Below, in pieces: positions 26,056 through 36,675 of a DNA stretch of 64,000 nt. The notes under the pieces are model-generated. The model had not been told where the DNA came from. It saw only the letters and a list, made by a program, of their open reading frames with translations, and searched no databases. How positions within the stretch are numbered: the stretch's first letter is position 1; every line of letters begins with the position of its first letter. Source of the DNA: Acidithiobacillus ferridurans (lineage in GTDB: Bacteria > Pseudomonadota > Gammaproteobacteria > Acidithiobacillales > Acidithiobacillaceae); NCBI RefSeq assembly GCF_003966655.1, contig NZ_AP018795.1:186001-250000 (forward strand), written 5' to 3'. The position numbers and the translations under genes were made by a program.

Positions 26056-26146
26056 TGGCGGAGAGGGTGGGATTCGAACCCACGTGGGGTTTTACCCCCC
26101 ATCCGATTTCGAGTCGGCGCCGTTATGGCCACTTCGGTACCTCTCC
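26056..26146 (-). tRNA. tRNA-Ser (anticodon CGA)
   Basis: The 91-base minus-strand sequence starts GGAGAGGTACCGAAGTGG and ends with an encoded CCA. Acceptor arms GGAGAGG and CCTCTCC pair. The anticodon stem-loop is CGACTCGAAATCG with CGA in the loop, a long variable arm GATGGGGGGTAAAACCCC follows as in tRNA-Ser, and GTTCGAATC is the T loop. Its 3' end faces the accessory island to the left. Confidence 0.95.
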
Positions 26147-26224
26147 GCGGAGGTGGTATACCTTAATCTTTCCAGACGCTGGCGGCAAGCCCGCCCGCCG
26201 TAGCGCCGAAAAGACCATACAGGA

Positions 26225-27175
26225 CTACAAGGCGGCACCGTCGTTACGATCCTTGGCACTGATGAACTGACGTTTGAGGACGTGCTCCCGCTTGAGCCCC
26301 AGCCACAGTGCGATCGGGCTCGCGACGAAAATCGAGGAATAGGTACCCACCACCACGCCGATGACCAGCGCCGTGGCAAACCCGTGAATCACCGGCCCGC
26401 CGAAAAGGAAGAGCGATAGCGCGACCATGAAGGTAATGAAGCTGGTGATCACCGTTCTGGATAGCGTCTCGTTGATGGCGACGTTGAATATCTGCGCCAC
26501 ATCACCGCTGCGGGACACCCGCAGATCCTCCCGCATACGATCGAAAACCACTACCGTATCATTGAGGGAATAGCCCATGATCACCAGCAACGCCGCAATC
26601 ACGGTCAGGGAAAACTCTTCGTGACTGATGGCGAAAAAGCCCACTACCAGGATCGGGTCGTGGAGCATGGCGAGCACACCGCCCACGGCGAAACGCCACT
26701 CAAAGCGAAACCCCACATAAATCAGAATGCCCAGAGTGACGATGATCAGCGCCATGATCCCCTTGTTCCGCAATTCCTTACCCACCTCCGGGCCGACATA
26801 TTCGGTGCGGCGCAACTGCACATCGGGATACTCCACTTGATCCTTCCGGAATACCTGCAGAATCGTATTGCCCACGGCACTGCTCTCACCGGGCACCGTA
26901 CGCAGGCGAATCAGCAGGTCGCGGTCACCACCAAAGGTCTGCACCACCGCATCGTGGAAGCCCGCCTGGCTGAGGGTACCCCGCACCGCGCCCAGATCCG
27001 GCGTCTTGCTGAATGCCAGTTCCACCAGCGTACCGCCGGTGAAATCGATGCTGTAATTCAGCCCCCGCACCAGAAAAACGGCGACCGAGACAACAATCAG
27101 CAGAGCGGACACGCCCAGAAAAATCCAGCGTCTGGACATGAAGTCTACATGGGTACGGACTTTGAAAAGTTCCAT
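26225..27175 (-). CDS. secF: Protein translocase subunit SecF
   Basis: From the ATG at 27175 the protein has 316 residues, the usual length. It has a first helix (residues 17-36), then the periplasmic SecF motif NYSIDFTGGTLVEL. Five further helices in residues 130-295 include VIMGYSLNDTVVVFDRMRED and the LSRTVITSFITFMVALSLFL segment. With SecD and YajC it forms the accessory complex that uses the proton gradient to pull proteins through SecYEG. It follows secD by seven bases. Confidence 0.95.
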   Translation of the reverse strand: MELFKVRTHVDFMSRRWIFLGVSALLIVVSVAVFLVRGLNYSIDFTGGTLVELAFSKTPDLGAVRGTLSQAGFHDAVVQTFGGDRDLLIRLRTVPGESSAVGNTILQVFRKDQVEYPDVQLRRTEYVGPEVGKELRNKGIMALIIVTLGILIYVGFRFEWRFAVGGVLAMLHDPILVVGFFAISHEEFSLTVIAALLVIMGYSLNDTVVVFDRMREDLRVSRSGDVAQIFNVAINETLSRTVITSFITFMVALSLFLFGGPVIHGFATALVIGVVVGTYSSIFVASPIALWLGLKREHVLKRQFISAKDRNDGAAL

Positions 27176-27182
27176 CGCGACC

Positions 27183-28967
27183 TCAGATATAAAGCTTTTG
27201 CACGCGCCGCTTGCCGAGGGCGAGTTCGATGATGCCACGGCTCATCATGGTGGCCGTAAACATGGAGGTGATCACGCCGATGGTCAGCACCAGCGCAAAA
27301 CCCTTGATGGCGCCGGTACCGAACTGGAAAAGCACCAGGGCAGCGATCAGGACCGTGATATTGGAGTCGACAATGGTCGCAAAGGCCTTCTTGAAACCCG
27401 CGTCAATGGCCGCGCGAGTGCTCATGCCGAGCCGAAGTTCCTCGCGGATGCGCTCAAATACCAGCACGTTGGCATCCACCGCCAGACCGATCTTCAGCAC
27501 GATACCGGCGATACCCGGCAGCGTCAGCGTCCCGCCCATGATCGAAAGCACCGCCAGAATAGCCAGAATATTCACCAGAATGGCGACATCGGCTATCAAA
27601 CCAAAAGCCCGGTAATAGAGGGTCATGAAGAGCACTACGAAGGCCATGCCGAAAACCACGGCCATCACCCCGTCATGGATGGAGTCCTGACCCAGGGTAG
27701 GTCCGACGGTACGCTCCTCGGAGATATGAACGGGTGCGGGCAATGCGCCGGCGCGCAGTTCAATGGCGGCATTACTGGCGTCTTTCAAATCGGAGAATCC
27801 GGTAATCTGGGCCCGGCCCTCCGTAATGGCTTCACGTATCACCGGCGCGGTCACCACCTTGTTATCCAGCAGAATCGCCATGCGCTTGCCTACGTTTTTG
27901 GTAGTCAGGTCACCGAAGATGCGCGTCCCCTCGTTGTTGAAACTGACATTGACAATGGCCTGGCCGCTGTTATTGTCCACCCCGGCGCTGGCATTGCTGA
28001 GATAGCGGCCGGTAAGCACCGTATTGGTGTACAGCACGTAAGGCGCACCGTGAACGCCGTAAAAGAGCGCGGTGCCGGCGGGCAGTTGGCCCTTGAGGGC
28101 CTCTGCCATGTTGGCCTGGTCATCCACCATCTTGAATTCGAGCTGGGCGGTGGAGCCGATAATGGATTTGGCGCGCTGGGTATCCTGTACGCCGGGCAAC
28201 TGCACGGCGATATGATCAGCGCCCTGGCGCTGGATGACCGGCTCCGAGACGCCCAGTTCGTCGATACGATTGCGAATAACGACAATGGCCTGTTGCAGCG
28301 CATCGTCCTTCATTTTGCTGGCAGCGTCGGGAGTGATGCTGATCTTCAGCACCGCATTGGGTTGCAGAACGACGGCATAATCCGGATACCGTCCGGCGAT
28401 AGCCTTTTGCGCCTGTGCCGCGACTGTGGGGTTTTCCATTTCAATGGAAAGGTTTTGCGGCCCGGTCATGTTGACCGCCAGATATTGCAGATTTCGGTGA
28501 CGGAGGAAGGTGCGCAAGCTGCTGCTGTCCTGTTGCAGTGCATGTTTGATGACGGCGTCGGTATCCACACGCAGCAGAAGATATACGCCGCCGCGCAGAT
28601 CGAGGCCCAGATTGACGGGCTTGCCACCAATACTGCGTAGCCAGTCCGGCTCTGCGGACATCTGCGAAAGAATGACCTGAGCGTTGGCCGGGAGCTTGTT
28701 TTGCAGCAAGGTCTCGGCCAGCCCCTGGGCGTCGTTGTTCGGGAAAAAGAAGGTGCTCCCCTTCTCACCGGAACTGACGCGGGTGACCGGAATTCCGGCG
28801 GCTTGCAGCCAACCCTGCTGGGTGGCCAGCGGCGGCAGGAGGGTTCCTGCGGGCGCGCGCACCTCCACCGCGGAATGCCAGCCATAGAAATTGGGCAGTG
28901 CGTAAAACAGGGAAGGCAGCACAACGACGAGGATGATCAGGTACTTCCACCATGGATAACGGGTCAT
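27183..28967 (-). CDS. secD: Protein translocase subunit SecD
   Basis: The 594-residue protein has an N-terminal helix (residues 8-26), a large periplasmic P1 domain with LGLDLRGGVYLLLRVD (about 120-135), and a C-terminal six-helix bundle. The bundle includes AVVFGMAFVVLFM, ALPGIAGIVLKIGLAVDANV-like text and VFERIREELRLG. Length matches the family. The gene lies between yajC and secF on the minus strand, all close together, in the widely conserved queA-tgt-yajC-secD-secF order. Confidence 0.96.
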   Translation of the reverse strand: MTRYPWWKYLIILVVVLPSLFYALPNFYGWHSAVEVRAPAGTLLPPLATQQGWLQAAGIPVTRVSSGEKGSTFFFPNNDAQGLAETLLQNKLPANAQVILSQMSAEPDWLRSIGGKPVNLGLDLRGGVYLLLRVDTDAVIKHALQQDSSSLRTFLRHRNLQYLAVNMTGPQNLSIEMENPTVAAQAQKAIAGRYPDYAVVLQPNAVLKISITPDAASKMKDDALQQAIVVIRNRIDELGVSEPVIQRQGADHIAVQLPGVQDTQRAKSIIGSTAQLEFKMVDDQANMAEALKGQLPAGTALFYGVHGAPYVLYTNTVLTGRYLSNASAGVDNNSGQAIVNVSFNNEGTRIFGDLTTKNVGKRMAILLDNKVVTAPVIREAITEGRAQITGFSDLKDASNAAIELRAGALPAPVHISEERTVGPTLGQDSIHDGVMAVVFGMAFVVLFMTLYYRAFGLIADVAILVNILAILAVLSIMGGTLTLPGIAGIVLKIGLAVDANVLVFERIREELRLGMSTRAAIDAGFKKAFATIVDSNITVLIAALVLFQFGTGAIKGFALVLTIGVITSMFTATMMSRGIIELALGKRRVQKLYI

Positions 28968-28978
28968 GTAACGAGCCT

Positions 28979-29314
28979 TTACAGTTTTTTCAGCGTTCCT
29001 TTGGGCAATAACAACGTCACCGAGGCCCGCTGCACCTTCACAATGACCCCTTCAGCCACCTCAAGTTGCAGATAATCCTCACCCGCCTGCATGATCCGTC
29101 CGGCCAGTCCACCCTGGGTAACCACTTCATCGCCTTTGGAAACCGTCGCGATCAACTGGCGTTGTTCCTTCGCCTTTTTGGTCTGCGGACGGATCAGCAG
29201 GAAATAGAAAATAGCGAAGATGGCAACCAGCGGGATGACTTGTATAAAAAAGGAGTCCGGACCTGCCCCCGCCGCAGTTCCGGCATAAGCGTTGGCGATA
29301 GGCGAAAAGTTCAT
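28979..29314 (-). CDS. yajC: Sec translocase accessory protein YajC
   Basis: The 111-residue protein has one membrane helix, FIQVIPLVAIFAIFYFLLIR (residues 23-42). The YajC core follows: PQTKKAKEQRQLIATVSKGD, EVVTQGGLAGRI and ASVTLLLPKGTLKKL at the end. I took the ATG at 29314; one at 29320 adds two residues. It associates with SecDF. It sits 40 bases downstream of tgt and 11 bases upstream of secD. Confidence 0.94.
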   Translation of the reverse strand: MNFSPIANAYAGTAAGAGPDSFFIQVIPLVAIFAIFYFLLIRPQTKKAKEQRQLIATVSKGDEVVTQGGLAGRIMQAGEDYLQLEVAEGVIVKVQRASVTLLLPKGTLKKL

Positions 29315-29354
29315 ATGCACTCCAGGTCAGATCTGAGGGCCGCCATTGTAGCCT

Positions 29355-31504
<2,150 letters not shown>

Positions 31505-31512
31505 GGAAATTG

Positions 31513-32862
31513 TCAGGAGAGCCAGTCTGATTCGGTTTGTAGCGGATGGGGGATCACCCGCACCAGTACGATGCGCGGGCCTTTTTTGCGCAGCACCACC
31601 ACGTCGAAGCTGGGAAAAGCGACCCGTTCCCCTTCTTCCGGGACCCTTTCGAGCTGATGCATGACCAGACCGCCGATGGTATCCGCCGTTTCCTCGTCGA
31701 TGTCGATGTGCAGGCTTCGCTCCAGGGAATACAACGAGAGGCTGCCGGAACCCACCCAACTCCCGTCGGGCTGCCGCCGCCACTCCTGACGCTGGTGCCG
31801 GAATTCATCGGGAATGGCGCCCAGCAGACTCTCCAGCACATGATCCAGCGTGACGAAGCCGGTGATGGTGCCCAGATCGTCAACCACCAGCGCGAAATGC
31901 GGGTGCCCGGAGCGAAAATGGGTGAGCAGGTCCATGGCCGGCAGCGCCTTGCCAACGGCGGGCAGTGGCCGCAGGAGTTTTTTGATCTCGCGCAGATCCG
32001 GATACCTTGATAGGGCCGCAAAGGCGTCCTTGACGTGGAGCAGGCCGACCACATGCTGGCGATCCCCTTCACATACCGGATAGCGGGTGAAACGGTGGTT
32101 CATCATCACCTGACGGATTGCCTCGGGACTGTCATCCAGCATCAGACAGACCATATCGGCAGCAGGGCGCATCAGGTCTCCGGCCGTCAGTTCCGTAAAA
32201 TCCAGGGTGCGGTCCAGAATATCTCCGGTGCGCTGACCGAGGGTACCCTGCGCCTGGCTGAGGGCGAGGATCATCGCCAGTTCGTCGCGGGAATGGGGCG
32301 CATCACCGGCGGGCTGATCCACCCGCAGGGCAAAGAGGCGCAGAACGATGCGGGTCGCACCGTTGAGCACCCAGATCGCCGGGTACATCAGCCAGTAGAA
32401 GGCGTAGAGGGGCATGCCGGTCCACAGGGATACCCGCTCCACCTTGCGGATGGCCAGCGACTTGGGCACTAGTTCCCCGATCACGATGACCAGGAAGGAG
32501 ATCAGGACAAAGCCCGCGGCAAAGGAAACGGATCGCAGGGCTACCGGATCCCTGAGCCCCGCAGCCCGAAAGACAGGCTGGAGCAGATACGCCAGACTAG
32601 GTTCACCCACCCAGCCGATACCCAGAGACGCGATGGTGATGCCGAGTTGCGTAGCGGAAAGATAGGCGTCCAGACGTCGGTGCAGGCGCAGGAGAACCCT
32701 CCCGCGCAATCCGTGTTCCTGGGCGAGGGTCCGGGCGTGGGTACCACGCAGCCGCACCAGGGCAAATTCTGCGGCCACAAAAAAACCGTTCAGCAAAATC
32801 AGCAGGACTGCCAGCAGCAGCCCATTCACCTCATGCACGGGAGGCTGCTCCCGCCCGCCCAT
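31513..32862 (-). CDS. CorC/HlyC-family (CNNM) membrane protein with CBS domains
   Basis: The 449-residue protein begins with a CNNM membrane domain: LLLAVLLILLNGFFVAAEFA (residues 14-33), then SATQLGITIASLGIGWVGEP and LVPKSLAIRKVERVSLW. A pair of CBS domains (about 220-345) and a C-terminal CorC/HlyC domain with ETADTIGGLVMHQLERVPEEG follow. Members export Mg or Co or regulate such transport. It ends eight bases before queA, so it may be cotranscribed, and follows a CBS-domain gene by 14 bases. Confidence 0.88.
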   Translation of the reverse strand: MGGREQPPVHEVNGLLLAVLLILLNGFFVAAEFALVRLRGTHARTLAQEHGLRGRVLLRLHRRLDAYLSATQLGITIASLGIGWVGEPSLAYLLQPVFRAAGLRDPVALRSVSFAAGFVLISFLVIVIGELVPKSLAIRKVERVSLWTGMPLYAFYWLMYPAIWVLNGATRIVLRLFALRVDQPAGDAPHSRDELAMILALSQAQGTLGQRTGDILDRTLDFTELTAGDLMRPAADMVCLMLDDSPEAIRQVMMNHRFTRYPVCEGDRQHVVGLLHVKDAFAALSRYPDLREIKKLLRPLPAVGKALPAMDLLTHFRSGHPHFALVVDDLGTITGFVTLDHVLESLLGAIPDEFRHQRQEWRRQPDGSWVGSGSLSLYSLERSLHIDIDEETADTIGGLVMHQLERVPEEGERVAFPSFDVVVLRKKGPRIVLVRVIPHPLQTESDWLS

Positions 32863-32876
32863 GGCGGGAGTGTCGT

Positions 32877-33470
32877 TCAGCCATCACTGGTGAGCAACTG
32901 CTCCAACTCGGCGAAGCTCTGCACCACGTCATTGGTCTGTATGGATACGCCCAGTTGCCGCGCAATCTGGCTGATGGAAAAAACGCCGCGAATCTCTTCA
33001 CCACGGGGGGTTTCCTCACGCACCAACGCATGCTGACGTCCCACCTTGCGCAGGGTGAGAACGATATCGCCGACAGTAGAGCGCTCCACTTCGGCGAAGT
33101 CGAGTACGTCGACCTGCCCGAGGGGCACCATGATGTCCTGCACCCGGATCATATCCCGGGCGATATGGTTTTCGGCCGCCAGTTTCACCGGCTTTTCTCC
33201 CATGATATCGCGAGCGGTCACCAGACCGGTCAGGGTGCCGAAGTCATCCAGCACGAAAAGCATACGCACGCCCACATGAATCATGCGCTGCATGGCCTGG
33301 TCCATGGTGATCTCCGGCTTCACCGTTGCAGCGGGCACTCGGCTGAGGTCGGTCATGCTCTTGAGCGCCGCGTCATCAAGCGTCACGGTCAGGGGCATTC
33401 CGTCAGCAAACATGCTGATCCGCGTGTCGGGCTTCAGTCTGTGACATTGTAATGCACGGAATCTTGTCAT
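32877..33470 (-). CDS. CBS-domain pair protein
   Basis: The 197-residue protein consists mainly of two CBS motifs, around residues 55-110 (MRMLFVLDDFGTLTGLVTAR) and 125-180 (QHALVREETPRGEEIRGVFS). CBS pairs bind adenine nucleotides or SAM and act as regulatory modules. GGAGATAATGA precedes the ATG at 33470; a later start at 33413 (MFADGMP) is possible. It lies upstream of the CorC-like gene and may control it, which is inference. Confidence 0.8.
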   Translation of the reverse strand: MTRFRALQCHRLKPDTRISMFADGMPLTVTLDDAALKSMTDLSRVPAATVKPEITMDQAMQRMIHVGVRMLFVLDDFGTLTGLVTARDIMGEKPVKLAAENHIARDMIRVQDIMVPLGQVDVLDFAEVERSTVGDIVLTLRKVGRQHALVREETPRGEEIRGVFSISQIARQLGVSIQTNDVVQSFAELEQLLTSDG

Positions 33471-33532
33471 TTCATTATCTCCGCAGTAGAAAAGTGGCAG
33501 GAAAATTCGCTTTCATCCAAGCATAGCGCAAA

Positions 33533-34747
33533 TCAGCGGGTCACCAGAGCGGCAAAGCCGCGCTCCATATCCTCGCGCAGGTCGTCGGCGTGTTCCAGTC
33601 CGACACTGATCCGCAGCAAGCCGTCACCGATCCCCGCGGCGGCCCGTGCCTCGGGACTGACCCGGCTATGGGTGGTGCTCGCCGGGTGCGTAATGGTGGT
33701 CTTGGCGTCGCCGAGATTGGCGGTCAGGGAGAGCAGACGCAGGGCATCGACAAAGGCCCACGCCGCTTTCTGGCCACCGTGCAGGTCGAAGGACAGGATG
33801 GCGCCCGGCAGGCGTTGCTGACGCGCGGCAAGAGCCTGCTGCGGATGGCTGTCGAGGCCCGGATAATAGACCCGCGCCACTTCCGGCCGTGCCTCCAGCC
33901 ATTCGGCGATCTTCCCGGCGTTGGCGCAATGGCGTTCCATACGCAGTCCGAGAGTCTCCAGACCCTTGAGCTGCACCCAGGCATTGAAAGGACTGAGGCT
34001 CGGACCCGCCGTCCGCACGAAATTGCGGGGCCCGCTATTGAGCAGTTCGGTACTGCCGCACACCGCGCCCCCCAGAGTTCTTCCCTGCCCATCCAGATAT
34101 TTGGTGGCGGAGTGAATGACCAGATCAGCGCCAAACTTGAGGGGCTGCTGCAAGGCCGGCGTGCAAAAGCAGTTGTCCACCACCAGCCAGGCATCATGGG
34201 CGTGGGCCAGATCCGCCAGGGCCTGCATATCGCCAATCTCGGTGAGCGGATTGGAAGGCGTTTCAAGGAAGAGCATACGGGTGTTGGGACGCAGCGCCGC
34301 GCGCCACGCCGACACATCGGCCAGCGGCACAAAGCTGGTCTCTACACCGAAGCGACTGAGAATATTGCCGAGCAATTGCACCGTCGTACCAAAAATGGAA
34401 CGGGAAGCGACGACATGGTCACCCGCCTTGAGTAACCCCATGAAGGCGGTCAGACAGGCGGCCATGCCCGAGGCCGTGGCGACGCAGGCTTCCGCCCCCT
34501 CCAGCGCGGCAAGCCGTTCTTCAAAGGTGCGTACCGTAGGATTGGTGAAGCGCGCGTAGATATTTCCCGGTACCCTGCCGGCAAAACGGTCTGCGGCTTC
34601 TTCTGCTGAGTCGAAGACGAAACTGGAGGTGGGGAAGATGGCTTCGCTGTGCTCTTGCTCCTGGGTACGGTGAATACCGGCACGGATGGCGATGGTTTCC
34701 GGACGCAGCCGGTCCGCCCAGTCGGGGTTGGTATTTTTGGTGTTCAT
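33533..34747 (-). CDS. metZ: O-succinylhomoserine sulfhydrylase
   Basis: The 404-residue PLP enzyme belongs to the Cys/Met metabolism family. The substrate and cofactor sites include YARFTNPTVRTFEERLAALE, ATASGMAACLTAF, LFLETPSNPLTE, DNCFCTPALQQPL and the Schiff-base Lys in VIHSATKYLDGQGR (about 209). METZ makes homocysteine from O-succinylhomoserine and sulfide, bypassing cystathionine. The purF-metZ pair with a 13-base gap is common in gammaproteobacteria, which supports this subfamily over cystathionine gamma-synthase. Confidence 0.9.
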   Translation of the reverse strand: MNTKNTNPDWADRLRPETIAIRAGIHRTQEQEHSEAIFPTSSFVFDSAEEAADRFAGRVPGNIYARFTNPTVRTFEERLAALEGAEACVATASGMAACLTAFMGLLKAGDHVVASRSIFGTTVQLLGNILSRFGVETSFVPLADVSAWRAALRPNTRMLFLETPSNPLTEIGDMQALADLAHAHDAWLVVDNCFCTPALQQPLKFGADLVIHSATKYLDGQGRTLGGAVCGSTELLNSGPRNFVRTAGPSLSPFNAWVQLKGLETLGLRMERHCANAGKIAEWLEARPEVARVYYPGLDSHPQQALAARQQRLPGAILSFDLHGGQKAAWAFVDALRLLSLTANLGDAKTTITHPASTTHSRVSPEARAAAGIGDGLLRISVGLEHADDLREDMERGFAALVTR

Positions 34748-34760
34748 CGCAGCTCCTTGA

Positions 34761-36188
34761 TCAGGTGCAGTTGGCGCGAGCCATGTCCTTCGGGCGTCGG
34801 TAACGGATAATCATCGCTGAAGCAGGCATCGCAGAAACCCTGCCCACGCCCCCCACCGCCTCATACAAAGCGTCCAGGGTAATGTAGCCCAGGCTGTCGG
34901 CGCCGATGATTTTACGCACCTCTTCAATGCTGTGCTGGGCCGCGATGAGCTGGGAGCGATCCGGAGTATCGATGCCGTAATAGCAGGGGCCGATCGTGGG
35001 CGGCGCGCTGACCACGAAATGCACCTCGCGCGCGCCGGCGGCCCGCACCAGACTGACGATTTTAGCGCTGGTGGTGCCCCGAACGATGGAATCATCCACC
35101 AGAACCACCCGTTTGCCACGCAGTATGTTGGGCTGGGCATTGAGCTTGACCTTAACCCCGAAATCACGACCACGCTGTGCCGGTTGAATGAAGGTGCGGC
35201 CCACATAGTGATTGCGGATCAGCCCCAACTCGAAGGACAGACCGGAGGCCTCGGCATAGCCCATGGCCGCCGCAACCCCGGAATCGGGGACCGGCACCAC
35301 CACGTCTGCGTCGCGCGGATGCAGGCGCGCCAGCGCCTGGCCGATGCGCTTGCGCGCCGAATATACATGAATGCCATCCAGCACGCTATCCGGACGGGCG
35401 AAATAGATATATTCAAAGACGCACATACGCCGGCCAACGGACGCGAACGGCTTACGGCTCTCGATGCCGCTTTTGGAAATGACGATCAGTTCGCCTGGCT
35501 CGACATCACGGACAAACTCCGCCCCCATGAGGTCGAGGGCGCAGGTCTCGGAGGCCAGCACAAAGCCGCCGGAGTCGATCAGACGCCCCAGCACCAGCGG
35601 CCGAAAACCCATGGGGTCGCGTACCCCGATCAACCGGCTCTCGGTCAGACAGACCAGGGAATAGGCGCCGGAAACCTGCTGCAAGGCCTCCGCCAGGCGG
35701 GAACCGGCATCGTCGCCCGGAACACGGGCGAGCAGGTGAACGATGACCTCGGTATCCATATCGGTATGGAATATGGCCCCCTCCCGCTCCAGCCGAGTGC
35801 GGAGTTCCACCGCATTGACCAGATTGCCGTTATGGCCGACGGCAAAGGCACCATGTCGGTAATTGATAAATATGGGCTGGGTGTTGCGTAATTCCGAGCC
35901 ACCTGCAGTCGAATAACGCACATGGCCGATCGCCTGTTCGCCGGGCAGCTTGCTGATCTGTTCCAGTCCAAAGACATCCGCCACCCGCCCCATACCGCGC
36001 TGCACAAAGAGCTTACCTCCGTCACCCGAAACGATGCCCGCCGACTCCTGTCCCCGGTGTTGCAGGGCATAGAGGCCGAGATACGTCAGGTTGGCGGCTT
36101 CGGGATGGCCAAAGACCCCGACGACCCCGCATTCATCATGGAAATGGTCGTCGTCCACGGCATGCTGCATCACATTGTCATTTTGCAA
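34761..36188 (-). CDS. purF: Amidophosphoribosyltransferase
   Basis: The 475-residue enzyme does the first committed step of purine synthesis. It has an N-terminal glutaminase with the catalytic Cys in HDECGVVGVFGH (residue about 20), preceded by a short propeptide. LYALQHRGQESAGI follows, and the phosphoribosyltransferase motif VVLVDDSIVRGTTSAKIV is near 362-379. The first 11 bases overlap the end of cvpA, as is typical of the cvpA-purF pair. Confidence 0.96.
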   Translation of the reverse strand: MQNDNVMQHAVDDDHFHDECGVVGVFGHPEAANLTYLGLYALQHRGQESAGIVSGDGGKLFVQRGMGRVADVFGLEQISKLPGEQAIGHVRYSTAGGSELRNTQPIFINYRHGAFAVGHNGNLVNAVELRTRLEREGAIFHTDMDTEVIVHLLARVPGDDAGSRLAEALQQVSGAYSLVCLTESRLIGVRDPMGFRPLVLGRLIDSGGFVLASETCALDLMGAEFVRDVEPGELIVISKSGIESRKPFASVGRRMCVFEYIYFARPDSVLDGIHVYSARKRIGQALARLHPRDADVVVPVPDSGVAAAMGYAEASGLSFELGLIRNHYVGRTFIQPAQRGRDFGVKVKLNAQPNILRGKRVVLVDDSIVRGTTSAKIVSLVRAAGAREVHFVVSAPPTIGPCYYGIDTPDRSQLIAAQHSIEEVRKIIGADSLGYITLDALYEAVGGVGRVSAMPASAMIIRYRRPKDMARANCT

Positions 36189-36675
36189 ATTTTTGCGACT
36201 CCAAATAGGAGACGGCAGGTGCCGTCAACGATTGCGACCAGCGGCTCACCGGCTCCTGTGCCAGCCAGGAACTCTCCCACCAGGGGGACCGGGACAGGCC
36301 CGCAGACTGCACCAGAGTAACTACGATGGCAATCAGTACCAGTCCCCGCAAAAAACCGAAGAAAGCCCCCAAAAACCGGTCCGTCGCCCCGAAACCAATG
36401 CCGTATAATAGCTTACGAACGACAAAAGCGCATAGGGTCCCGACGATCAGGCAGGCAAAAAAAAGGAGGAGAGAGGCTAACGGCACTCGCCAGTCCACGG
36501 GGATCTGCGCAGGCAGCCGGGGCGCCAGCCAACTGCCGCCCCAGTTCCAGGCCACATAAAACCCACCGACCCACGCCGCCAGGGAAAAAAACTCGCGCAC
36601 CATTCCGCGGAAAAGGCCCCAGAGTGCAGACAGCACTACCAGCCCCACCGTGGCGGCATCTACCCACAAGATCAT
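36178..36675 (-). CDS. cvpA: CvpA-family membrane protein
   Basis: The 165-residue protein has four hydrophobic helices, beginning ATVGLVVLSALWGLFRGMVRE (about 7-27) with the family motif G(x)RG, then at about 30-45, 62-82 and 100-122 (FLGAFFGFLRGLVLIAIVV). CvpA is linked to colicin V export and envelope maintenance. It overlaps folC (ATGA) and purF. The dedD/SPOR gene often found between folC and cvpA is missing here. Confidence 0.9.
   Translation of the reverse strand: MILWVDAATVGLVVLSALWGLFRGMVREFFSLAAWVGGFYVAWNWGGSWLAPRLPAQIPVDWRVPLASLLLFFACLIVGTLCAFVVRKLLYGIGFGATDRFLGAFFGFLRGLVLIAIVVTLVQSAGLSRSPWWESSWLAQEPVSRWSQSLTAPAVSYLESQKFAK

Noticed and set aside
27138-28640. 500-codon frame antisense to secD
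   Set aside because: Shadow of a conserved gene; His/Gly-rich artefact.
33471-34760. SAM riboswitch in front of metZ
   Set aside because: metZ starts 13 bases after purF ends on the same strand, so there is no room for a riboswitch leader.
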